Assembly (NCBI RefSeq): GCF_001557325.1 | Contig: NZ_LSJS01000125.1 | Coordinates: 1 to 5,045 of the forward strand | From: Erythrobacter donghaensis | Lineage (GTDB): Bacteria; Pseudomonadota; Alphaproteobacteria; Sphingomonadales; Sphingomonadaceae | Length of the DNA: 5,045 nt | Direction: 5' to 3' | In this document: positions 1-4,725 of the stretch, piece by piece | How the letters are laid out: each line of letters starts with the position of its first letter | Position numbering within the stretch: the stretch's first letter is position 1 | Position numbers and translations under genes: made by a program | Notes under the pieces: generated by a model | What the model was told of the DNA's origin: nothing | The model's input: the letters and a program-made list of their open reading frames with translations, nothing else | Databases searched by the model: none

Positions 1-145
1 GTCCCTGCAACTGTAAGCGGCGAGCGCGATGCACATCGCTTCCCCCTTCGGGCGGGAGCAGCCACTGGGCCGGACGCTAAGTCATGCGGGGCCTGGGAAG
101 GCCGTGCATCAAGCTGTGACCCGCGAGCCAGGAGACCTGCCGGCG
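1..145 (+). promoter_or_regulatory. Cobalamin (B12) riboswitch aptamer, 5' end outside window
   Basis: This is the 3' two-thirds or more of an adenosylcobalamin-sensing riboswitch, a leader-RNA aptamer that usually lowers expression of B12 synthesis, uptake or B12-replaceable genes when the cofactor is plentiful. Conserved blocks appear in the correct order: TGCAACTGTAA (near 6-15), GCCACTGG (61-68), GGGAAGGC (95-102), and the B12 box GAGCCAGGAGACCTGCC (125-141), which fits the family consensus closely. A variable arm lies between the first two blocks. The 5' strand of the closing helix and the first conserved box must lie before position 1. No B12-related gene follows in the window, so its target is unclear. 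Confidence 0.93.
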
Positions 146-344
146 CTTGGTCGCTCTTGCTGCGGTCCAGGGGATGGCCATGGCACGGTAAACCTCCGTC
201 TGAGCGACGAATCGATGTGACTGGGTCTTTCAGCGGCCCCGGCGTTGCGGGCGCGCGCCAAGAGAAAGCTGCTGACCACCTCACGTGGCGACTTGGTCTT
301 GGTTCGTGGCGTCCGGACCGGAGACACCTGCAATGCAAATGTCA
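146..344. other. Region after the riboswitch with no convincing gene
   Basis: About 200 bases where the riboswitch-controlled gene would be expected. Open frames cross it on both strands, but none has a ribosome-binding site, a family-like protein or a consistent codon pattern. An ATG pair near 174-182 is closed within two or three codons by TAA in one frame. I see no T-tracted terminator hairpin. A rearrangement that removed the original target gene could lie in this stretch, but I cannot place a junction. Confidence 0.5.
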
Positions 345-350
345 TATAAT
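321..350 (+). promoter_or_regulatory. Possible sigma-70-type promoter
   Basis: A perfect TATAAT (345-350) lies 18 bases after GAGACA (321-326), which matches four of six bases of TTGACA. Transcription would start near 357, a few bases before the ATG at 361, so the message of the following small gene would be almost leaderless. TATAAT stands out in this GC-rich context, but the -35 match is modest and there is no experimental support. Confidence 0.35.
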
Positions 351-360
351 GCCTAACCTT

Positions 361-636
361 ATGGCCATCCGCCGCTTGGTCACCCTCAAGAAAGACAATG
401 ACCATTTGGTCGTAGAGGTAGACCTCGATGGGCCGATGCCGATTGGCCTTGTGGTCCATAAGGGCGAGCGCGACGCTACCATGCGGCTACTCATGGCGAA
501 GAGTGGCAGCGCAATCGACAAACCCGGAAGAGTTTGCAGATTTCAACCCGATCAGTTGGGCTCTGCTGAAATGCTTGTCGATGAGCTTCGCGACAGGCTC
601 CGCCGGATCGCTTCGAAACCCCTTAGGCCGCGTTGA
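361..636 (+). CDS. Small protein of unknown function, 3' end altered by IS insertion
   Basis: I do not recognise this protein. From ATG 361 it is 91 aa, with an alternating hydrophobic/charged N-terminal half (LVVEVDLDG, then IGLVVHKGE) suggesting beta strands, and a charged amphipathic C-terminal helix (LVDELRDRLRRIASKPL). The final codons (RPR, stop) come from the IS end inserted after base 625. With the 849-bp element and one TA removed, the frame continues KAPAHGVPYDT and stops at 1509-1511, giving about 99 aa and an 11-bp overlap with the next gene. That fits the close packing of the genes downstream and supports this being a real operon member. ATG 349 in the same frame is an alternative start but overlaps the possible -10 box. 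The IS changes only the last few residues, so the product may still work. Confidence 0.45.
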   Translation: MAIRRLVTLKKDNDHLVVEVDLDGPMPIGLVVHKGERDATMRLLMAKSGSAIDKPGRVCRFQPDQLGSAEMLVDELRDRLRRIASKPLRPR

Positions 637-642
637 CAAAAG
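626..642 (+). repeat. Left terminal inverted repeat of the IS5-family element
   Basis: GGCCGCGTTGACAAAAG. It pairs with 1458-1474 with a single C/T difference at the sixth base. The similarity continues outward through the flanking bases (CCTTAGG on the left, CCTAAGG on the right), partly because the TA target sits in a nearly symmetrical context. Confidence 0.9.
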
Positions 643-695
643 GGATTCCCATTCGTCCCGACTTCTGATTCAAGACTGCTTTTTGAGGAGCAGTC

Positions 696-1477
696 ATGGG
701 TCGTGGGGACTTGTCGGATGCGGAATGGGAGCTGATTGGGCCGCTGCTGCCGCCTGAGCGAGGTCGCTGGGCGCGACCGGCGGGCGATAACCGGCGCTTC
801 CTCAACGGCATGCTCTACGTGCTGAGGGTCGGCTGCCCCTGGCGCGATATGCACGAGCGATACGGCAAGTGGAACTCGGTTTATGTCCGGTTCCGGCGCT
901 GGGCCGAACAGGGCGTCTGGGATGCGCTGCTTCAAACGCTGGTCGACCTGGGACTGACCGACGACTGGCAGCACATGATCGACAGCACATCCGTTCGCGG
1001 CCACGTCTCGGCAGCGGGCGGAAAAGGGGGGCTTGTGCGAACGCTCTTGGTCGATCACGCGGCGGCTTTACGAGCAAAATCCACGCCCGATGCGACAATC
1101 AAGGACTGCCTCTCGGCTTCATCCTGACCGGCGGCGAGGTCTCCGATTACACCGCTGCTGAGCCGCTCATGGAGATACCCATCGCAGCGCCCAAGGCGCT
1201 GCTGGCAGACAAGGGCTATGACGGTGACCGCTTCCGGGAGAGCTTGCTGATCCGGGGTATCCTGCCAATCATCCCACCCCGTTCGAACCGCAAGGTGCCC
1301 GAGCATCCCGACTATCGCCGCTACCGAGACCGCAACCGCGTCGAGCGCATGTTCGGCAAGCTCAAGCAGCAGCGCCGCATCGCCACCCGCTACGACAAGA
1401 CCGTCCTATCCTTCGAAAGCTTCCTCAACCTCGCCGCCACCCGCCTATGGCTCAAGTCTTTTGTCAACACGGCCTAA
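696..1477 (+). CDS. IS5-family DDE transposase, two frames joined by a -1 frameshift
   Basis: The transposase cuts and joins the element's ends. It starts at ATG 696 behind a strong GAGGAG (685-690). The first frame carries the N-terminal DUF4096-type domain (LSDAEWELIGPLLPP, then FLNGMLYVLRVGCPWRDM) and the first catalytic Asp in DSTSVR (D96). The family signature ALGRSRGGFTSKIH then continues in the -1 frame, followed by ADKGYDGD (second Asp, D172) and RNRVERMFGKLK (catalytic Glu, E217). The switch falls at the A4G6 run 1022-1031, giving KGG joined to ACANALGRS and a 260-aa product. IS427-like elements commonly use programmed slippage at such runs, so I read this as normal expression rather than decay; a homopolymer sequencing error is the alternative. 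Unshifted translation would end at 1125-1127 as a 143-aa protein lacking D172 and E217. Confidence 0.88.
1458..1474 (-). repeat. Right terminal inverted repeat of the IS5-family element
   Basis: CTTTTGTCAACACGGCC on the + strand, the inverse of the left end with one mismatch. The transposase reading frame runs right through it (SFVNTA), and its stop codon TAA is made from the TA target duplication plus the adjacent host A at 1477. Confidence 0.9.
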
Positions 1478-1490
1478 GGCACCAGCACAT

Positions 1491-1494
1491 GGAG
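1491..1494 (+). promoter_or_regulatory. Ribosome-binding site that sets the start at 1501
   Basis: GGAG lies six bases before ATG 1501. An in-frame ATG at 1489 overlaps it and would have no site of its own, so 1501 is preferred. Confidence 0.6.
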
Positions 1495-1500
1495 TCCCGT

Positions 1501-1809
1501 ATGACACGTAATGTTTCCATCCAAACCTACCTGCCCAAGCACGTCGCGGCTTGGGTTCAGGATGAAGCCAACCGCGCCAAACAGAGCCGCAGCCAGTGGA
1601 TCGGCGCCATCGTCACGGATTTGTTCCAGGGACAAGAGCTGCGTGAGGAGGCGAGGCAGAACGCCGAGTTCATCAAGCGCCGGATCGTCTTCATCATGTG
1701 CGCTCTCGATGGCCTTCTGCTAGCCCATCCCGATGCCACACTCCGCACGAAGGTGCATGAGGCGCATAAGCGGCAGCTCGACAAGCTTGCGCAGGAGCAT
1801 GGAGAATGA
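1501..1809 (+). CDS. Small ribbon-helix-helix-like (CopG/MobC-type) DNA-binding protein
   Basis: A 102-aa protein. Residues 1-42 (start MTRNVSIQTYLPKHVAAWV, later SRSQWIGAIVTDLF) have the layout of a ribbon-helix-helix domain: a short N-terminal strand, a helix beginning LPKHVAAW, a turn, and a second helix after SRSQW. The rest (QELREEARQNAEFIKRR and onward) is long, charged helix that could form a coiled coil. Such proteins serve as plasmid or integrative-element regulators, partition proteins or relaxase accessory factors. The ATGA overlap with the next gene (1806-1809) implies translational coupling. No relaxase or partition partner is visible, so the exact job is unknown. The IS just upstream now separates it from the original operon promoter. 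Confidence 0.7.
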   Translation: MTRNVSIQTYLPKHVAAWVQDEANRAKQSRSQWIGAIVTDLFQGQELREEARQNAEFIKRRIVFIMCALDGLLLAHPDATLRTKVHEAHKRQLDKLAQEHGE

Positions 1810-2087
1810 AGCGCCGGGGAGCCAAGTCGCCTGCCAGCGACGAGCAGCTGGCGCTCCCGTTCGATCGTCGCCCCGAGGCAACCAGGACCAACGGCGCAGA
1901 GCCGCTCGCCGTCCGGATTCCCGATGCCGTGCGGATGACCGGAATAGGCCGGTCGAAGCTCTACGAGTTGATCGCCTCGGGCGACCTGGAAACGATCAAG
2001 ATCGGCAGGTGCACCTTGGTGACGGTCGATGCGCTCAAAGCCCTTCTGGCCAATGCACGGGCCACCAACCATAAGGAAGGTCGGTGA
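1806..2087 (+). CDS. AlpA/excisionase-type helix-turn-helix protein
   Basis: A 93-aa protein with a disordered, charged N-terminus (residues 1-32) and a compact winged helix-turn-helix of the MerR-like HTH_17/excisionase kind at about 35-83: IPDAVRMTGIGRSKLYELI, then SGDLETIKIGRCTLVT and VDALKALLAN. The motif GxGRSKLYxLIxxGxLxxxKIG is the hallmark of proteins that bind next to recombination sites or control prophage and integrative-element genes. The start ATG overlaps the previous stop (ATGA), with AGGAG at 1793-1797 inside the preceding gene. The stop overlaps the next start (GTGA at 2084-2087). No integrase is in the window, so whether it acts in excision or in transcription control cannot be told here. 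Confidence 0.8.
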   Translation: MKRRGAKSPASDEQLALPFDRRPEATRTNGAEPLAVRIPDAVRMTGIGRSKLYELIASGDLETIKIGRCTLVTVDALKALLANARATNHKEGR

Positions 2088-2122
2088 GCATCGAAACACG
2101 GTCAGCAGCGGTTGAGTTCTGA
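2084..2122 (+). pseudogene. First 12 codons of a truncated operon gene
   Basis: GTG 2084 overlaps the stop of the excisionase-like gene (GTGA) and sits just behind AAGGAAGG (2073-2080), a strong ribosome-binding site with no other use. The frame reads VSIETRSAAVEF and ends at TGA 2120-2122. A four-base start/stop overlap with a good site argues that a real fourth operon gene began here and was cut off within or soon after these codons. Its identity cannot be read from 12 residues. A genuine micro-peptide or chance is the alternative. Confidence 0.4.
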
Positions 2123-2230
2123 TCGAGGGCCAAGCCGAAGCGCGAAACGGTATTTTTGACGGTATCGAATTCGCGAATCAGGGCAGCAAACCGTTGTGAT
2201 GTAACGCCTTGTCGATACATCACGGTCCCT
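2123..2230. other. Junction segment between the operon remnant and groEL
   Basis: About 108 bases matching neither groEL nor the operon genes, and visibly lower in GC (runs such as GGTATTTTTGACGGTATCG). On the minus strand an open frame without a proper start enters from the groEL side ([16 protein letters not shown], then [10 protein letters not shown]) and continues into the excisionase gene. It could be the 3' remnant of another gene, but I cannot name it. The segment ends at a sharp boundary near 2231 where GroEL-coding sequence begins. Confidence 0.4.
2196..2223. repeat. Palindrome next to the groEL junction
   Basis: GTGATGTA (2196-2203) and TACATCAC (2216-2223) form a perfect 8-bp inverted repeat around a 12-base loop, ending seven bases before GroEL homology begins. 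It has no T-tract, so it is unlikely to be a terminator. It could be a recombinase, replication-end or regulator site, or chance. Confidence 0.5.
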
Positions 2231-2641
2231 GAGGAAGGCATCGTCCCCGGCGGCGGCACGGCGCTGCTCTACGCCACCAAGGCGCTCGACGGGCTGAAGG
2301 GCGCGAACGAAGACCAGACCCGCGGGATCGACATCATCCGCAAGGCGATCACCTCGCCGATCAAGCAGATCGCCCAGAACGCCGGTCATGATGGCGCGGT
2401 GGTCGCGGGCAACCTGCTGCGCGAGAATGACGAAACGCAGGGCTTCAACGCTGCGACCGACGTCTACGAAAACCTGGTCAAGGCCGGCGTGATCGACCCG
2501 ACCAAGGTCGTGCGCACCGCGCTGCAGGATGCGGCCTCGGTTGCAGGCCTGCTGATCACCACCGAAGCGGCGATCGTCGAGCGTCCGGAAGACAAGCCGG
2601 CCGCCCCCGCGATGCCCGACATGGGCGGGATGGGTTTCTGA
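2231..2641 (+). pseudogene. groEL: 3' fragment of groEL (chaperonin 60 kDa), last ~136 codons
   Basis: The reading frame from [13 protein letters not shown] to the end (PDMGGMGF, stop TGA 2639-2641) is unmistakably the C-terminal equatorial domain of GroEL, including [40 protein letters not shown] and the Gly-Met tail that projects into the ring cavity. GroEL is about 547 aa, so roughly the first 410 residues are absent: the N-terminal equatorial ATP site, both intermediate segments with the catalytic Asp, and the apical substrate-binding domain. Just before the first Glu the sequence reads RYITVP where the family has ATRAAV, so homology breaks at about 2231. The fragment has no start signal of its own and cannot make a chaperonin. 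Its preserved codon usage and lack of internal stops suggest the break is recent. Confidence 0.93.
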
Positions 2642-2696
2642 GCCTAAGGCGGGCGGGCCAGCCACGGTTGACCCGTCCACGCCGCAGGCCGGCCAG

Positions 2697-2715
2697 CGGG
2701 GCGCCTCGCGCCCCG
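2697..2715. repeat. Hairpin downstream of groEL
   Basis: CGGGGCGC (2697-2704) pairs perfectly with GCGCCCCG (2708-2715) around a CTC loop. It is the first of three strong hairpins in the groEL 3' region. With no T-tract it probably stabilises the message 3' end or causes pausing. Confidence 0.6.
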
Positions 2716-2720
2716 TCTGA

Positions 2721-2743
2721 CGCCTCGGGCTTTGCCCGAGGCG
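2721..2743. repeat. Second hairpin downstream of groEL
   Basis: CGCCTCGGGC (2721-2730) and GCCCGAGGCG (2734-2743) form a perfect 10-bp stem with a TTT loop. There is no following T-tract. Confidence 0.6.
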
Positions 2744-2768
2744 GCCTGATCGAAGCACAAGCAGAAAG

Positions 2769-2808
2769 AAAACCCCGGCGGATCGCTCCGCCGGGGTTTT
2801 CCTTTTTT
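2769..2808 (+). terminator. Rho-independent terminator, probably bidirectional
   Basis: AAAACCCCGGCGGA (2769-2782) and its exact complement (2787-2800) form a 14-bp stem around TCGC, followed by CCTTTTTT (2801-2808). It ends the groEL message about 130 bases after the stop. Read on the minus strand, the same stem is followed by TTTTCTTTC, so it also serves the DoxX-family gene whose stop lies about 40 bases away. Confidence 0.93.
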
Positions 2809-2846
2809 GCCAACCCGAGGGTCGGCCCCGCGCCCTTATTATTTCT

Positions 2847-3296
2847 TTATTTGCGCAACCGCGCCAGAACAGCATCGAGCGACACCATTCCGCCGCCCCG
2901 GCTGACCAGCACCAGCGCCATCGCCGCCCACAGGCTGTGGGTCGGCCACCAGGCTTCGGGGAAGATCAGCAGCTGGATCACCAGTGTCATCACCAGCAAC
3001 CCCAGTGCCGACAGCCGGGTCAGCAGCCCGAAGGCAACGAGGATCGGCAGCAGGAATTCGGCATAGACCGTGACCGGCACCACGAGCTCGGGGGAGACGG
3101 GCAGACCGAATTCCTCGAACAGGAAGTATTGCGTCTCATCGACGGTCAGCCAGCTGCCCTCGACCACCTTGGTCCTGCCCGAGCGCCAGAAGACGCCCGC
3201 GAGGGCAAGGCGGGTGAGCAGCAGGGCGCCGCTTTCCACCCATTGGCCCGCAAGCCACTGCACGACCCGGTCATAGGCCGAAAGGATGCTCCGCAT
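2847..3296 (-). CDS. bufD: DoxX-family membrane protein of the bufferin operon
   Basis: A 149-aa inner-membrane protein with about four hydrophobic segments: roughly residues 24-37 (LLLTRLALAGVFW), 68-92 (VVPVTVYAEFLLPILVAFGLL), 95-112 (LGLLVMTLVIQLLIF) and 120-133. Early helix 1 (LLLTRLALAGVFWRSG) and the VYAEFLLPILVAFGLLTR stretch are typical of DoxX. It has no cysteine. It lies 23 bases after bufA1 on the same strand, so the two share a transcript ending at the terminator at 2769-2808. DoxX proteins accompany DUF2282/DUF692/DUF2063 genes in Caulobacter-type bufferin clusters, where this partner has been called BufD; its biochemical role is not settled. The start ATG 3294-3296 is taken from its position after bufA1, although no strong ribosome-binding site is seen. 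Confidence 0.87.
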   Translation of the reverse strand: MRSILSAYDRVVQWLAGQWVESGALLLTRLALAGVFWRSGRTKVVEGSWLTVDETQYFLFEEFGLPVSPELVVPVTVYAEFLLPILVAFGLLTRLSALGLLVMTLVIQLLIFPEAWWPTHSLWAAMALVLVSRGGGMVSLDAVLARLRK

Positions 3297-3319
3297 GGAA
3301 GGTGCCCCGCCCGGTCAGG

Positions 3320-3610
3320 TCAGCGCTGGATCGGCGTGAGCGAGCCATTGCCCTTGGGGGTCTTGGTCGTCACGCAGGTGCCCTTGGCGACGAGCTTCCA
3401 GGCGTTGCCCTGATAGTCGCGGGTCGAGGTGCCCGAGCAGCTGGTGCCGGGGCCCGCAGCGCAATCGTTCTGGCCCGCCTTGGCGATGCCGTAGCACTTT
3501 TCCATCGCCGGCTTGCTCTGGGCGGTGGCAGGGGCAGTGGCGGCGAGACCCGCAGTGATCCCGGCGGCGAGCGCGAGGCTGGCGGCGCGGGCGAAAGTGG
3601 CATTGTTCAT
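3320..3610 (-). CDS. bufA1: Bufferin precursor BufA1 (DUF2282), exported Cys peptide
   Basis: A 96-aa precursor with a cleavable signal peptide (NNATFARAA, a hydrophobic Ala/Leu core to about residue 27, then a likely site after ATAQ at about 31) and a mature domain of about 65 aa. The core has the DUF2282 pattern: [14 protein letters not shown], then [19 protein letters not shown], then KGTC and a PKGNGSLTP tail, with four cysteines at 39, 50, 58 and 79. In bufferins studied elsewhere, the MNIO enzyme BufB with BufC turns core cysteines into thiooxazoles before export, and the product binds copper in the periplasm. The start is ATG 3608-3610 behind GGGAG (complement of 3617-3621). A SigF-like ECF promoter lies about 75 bases upstream. 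The precursor is complete and shows no decay. Confidence 0.92.
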   Translation of the reverse strand: MNNATFARAASLALAAGITAGLAATAPATAQSKPAMEKCYGIAKAGQNDCAAGPGTSCSGTSTRDYQGNAWKLVAKGTCVTTKTPKGNGSLTPIQR

Positions 3611-3685
3611 ATAAGGCTCCCGGATAATGGTTTGGCATTGAAGGTATGGCAAAGTCTCTTGCATTGCTGCTGGACTGGCCATTGT

Positions 3686-3711
3686 TTCGGTGCCGGGGAC
3701 CAGGTTGTTAC
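3686..3711 (-). promoter_or_regulatory. SigF-like ECF promoter for bufA1
   Basis: On the minus strand the sequence reads GTAACA (complement of 3706-3711), 16 bases, then CGAA (complement of 3686-3689). This has the same GTAAC-N17-CGAA geometry as the motif on the other strand and resembles the GTAACC-N16-CGAA pattern I recall for Caulobacter SigF-controlled bufferin genes. Transcription would start near 3680, giving a leader of about 70 bases. No sigma factor gene is in the window. Confidence 0.7.
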
Positions 3712-3736
3712 AAGCGGGATAAAAAGCTTTCGAGAT

Positions 3737-3762
3737 GTAACCTTTGATTGGCTGCTCCCGAA
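3737..3762 (+). promoter_or_regulatory. SigF-like ECF promoter for bufA2-bufB
   Basis: GTAACC (3737-3742), 16 bases, CGAA (3759-3762) is a full match to the SigF-type pattern. The start site would be near 3768 with a leader of about 38 bases. Its -35 element is 25 bases from the -35 of the divergent bufA1 promoter, so both units are likely switched on by the same sigma factor. Confidence 0.77.
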
Positions 3763-3805
3763 AAAGCCCGTGCCATGGGGCACTCATCCTTGAGGGAGAA
3801 AAGCA

Positions 3806-4093
3806 ATGATCATGAACAAGAAGTCCGCATTCGCCGCCGCCGCCGCCGTCATGGCGCTTTCGTCCGCTGCCGCTTTCGCCGCCGATGCCCCCGCCGGGAG
3901 CAAGGGTGCAGCGGTCAGCGGTGACGACACCGTGCATTGCTACGGCGTCCACAGCTGCAAGGGCAATTCTGACTGCGCGACCGCCGAAAACGCCTGCAAG
4001 GGCCAGAACGCCTGCAAGGGCCACGGCTTCAAGGCGATGAAGGCGGGCGAATGCCTCACCAAGGGCGGCACGATCGGCGACATCGGCGCCTGA
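3806..4093 (+). CDS. bufA2: Bufferin precursor of the BufA2 type, Cys-rich and exported
   Basis: A 95-aa precursor with a signal peptide (NKKSAF, an Ala-rich hydrophobic core, probable cleavage after AFA at about 25) and a mature part with six cysteines at 45, 51, 57, 64, 70 and 83: [14 protein letters not shown], then [15 protein letters not shown], then AGEC. The spaced CKG units followed by GHGF and a late KxGEC are characteristic of BufA2-like precursors, the second substrate class of MNIO enzymes, and differ from BufA1. The mature peptide would sit in the periplasm, most likely as a copper-binding thiooxazole product if modified. ATG 3806 is chosen because GAGGGA (3792-3797) is eight bases away; ATG 3812 would be too far. 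The MNIO gene follows about 90 bases downstream on the same strand. Confidence 0.88.
   Translation: MIMNKKSAFAAAAAVMALSSAAAFAADAPAGSKGAAVSGDDTVHCYGVHSCKGNSDCATAENACKGQNACKGHGFKAMKAGECLTKGGTIGDIGA
3989..4024 (+). repeat. Tandem 18-bp repeat inside bufA2
   Basis: Two copies of AACGCCTGCAAGGGCCAG (3989-4006 and 4007-4024) differ only in the last base. They encode NACKGQ then NACKGH, so one Cys-bearing unit has apparently been duplicated in frame. Confidence 0.85.
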
Positions 4094-4182
4094 TTTCTGC
4101 CTGGCACGGCCCGGCGTGCTTGTTTCGACCCGATACAAGCCAGCGCCGGGCCATGCCTTCCTGTTCGAAAGCCCGGAACTCC

Positions 4183-4725
4183 ATGCCCACCGCCATTCCA
4201 TCGTTCTCCGGTTTCGGCCTGGGCTTGCGACGCGAACATTATGCCGACTTTCTCGATGGCGAAGTGCCGGTCGATTTTGTCGAGGTGATTTCCGAAAATT
4301 TCATGGTTGACGGCGGCCGCCCGCTGGCGACGCTGGAGCGGGTGCGCGAAAAGCACCCCGTGATCCTGCACGGCGTATCGATGTCGATCGGATCGGCGCA
4401 GGGGCTTGACCGCGATTATCTCGCGCGGCTGCGCAGCCTTGCCGAGCGGACTCAGCCGCTGTGGGTGTCCGACCATCTGTGCTGGACCCGCACCAGCGCG
4501 CACAACAGCCATGATCTGCTGCCGATGCCGTTCACGCAGGAGGCTTTGCAGGTCGTGTGCGACAATATCGACCACGCGCAGGACGCGCTTGGTCGGGCGA
4601 TGCTGATCGAGAACCCTTCAAGCTATCTGACCTTCCCCGAAGACGAGATGATGGAATGGGAATTCATCGCCGAAATGGCGAGGGCCACGGGCTGCTTCCT
4701 GCTGCTTGATGTCAACAATATCTAG
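4183..4725 (+). pseudogene. bufB: Truncated DUF692 multinuclear iron oxidase (bufB, 5' part only)
   Basis: DUF692 (MNIO) enzymes are TIM barrels of about 280 aa that use two or three irons and oxygen to convert peptide cysteines to thiooxazoles. This frame supplies the first 180 aa: the [15 protein letters not shown] start, [21 protein letters not shown] (H63), WVSDHLCW (D97/H98), LIENPSSYL (E143) and LLLDVNNI (D176, N178), all as in the family. It then stops at TAG 4723-4725 exactly where the family continues YVSAxNHG, and downstream sequence does not resume the fold in any frame. The later His, Asp and Glu metal ligands are lost, so it cannot be an active oxidase alone. The DUF2063 partner (bufC) expected next is also absent. 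ATG 4183 fits family starts; ATG 4153 is possible but adds an atypical leader. Confidence 0.9.

Larger units (their letters stand above)
626..1474 (+). mobile_element. IS5-family insertion sequence (IS427-like group), complete
   Basis: An 849-bp element with terminal inverted repeats GGCCGCGTTGACAAAAG (626-642) and its inverse at 1458-1474, matching at 16 of 17 positions. It is flanked on both sides by TA (624-625 and 1475-1476), as expected for the two-base target duplication of the IS427-like group. It encodes one DDE transposase split over two overlapping frames, also typical of that group. Both ends and all catalytic residues are present, so it looks recently inserted and possibly active. 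The insertion lies near the 3' end of the small gene starting at 361 and separates it from the two genes downstream. Confidence 0.92.

Noticed and set aside
157..360. Upstream extension of the 361 gene to position 157
   Set aside because: The extra 68 residues show no coding pattern, overlap the region just after the riboswitch and would cross the possible promoter.
552..1058. Minus-strand open frame across the IS left end
   Set aside because: It runs antisense through the transposase and inverted repeat, with no family-like pattern.
2102..2875. Long open frame on the minus strand (257 codons) opposite groEL
   Set aside because: It is antisense to clear GroEL coding sequence, spans the terminator, and has the Arg/Gly-rich composition of a high-GC shadow frame.
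2937..3413. Plus-strand open frame over the DoxX gene
   Set aside because: It is a shadow of the DoxX gene, rich in Gln, Gly and Arg, while the minus frame gives a proper membrane protein.
3832..3850. GCC triplet run as a phase-variation microsatellite
   Set aside because: It is only about five triplets encoding the Ala-rich signal-peptide core, and length changes would stay in frame.
3611..4201. N-terminal extension of bufA1 to a much longer minus-strand protein (start near 4201)
   Set aside because: The extension would cross the divergent promoters and bufA2 in antisense. The internal ATG at 3610 has a ribosome-binding site and begins a proper signal peptide.
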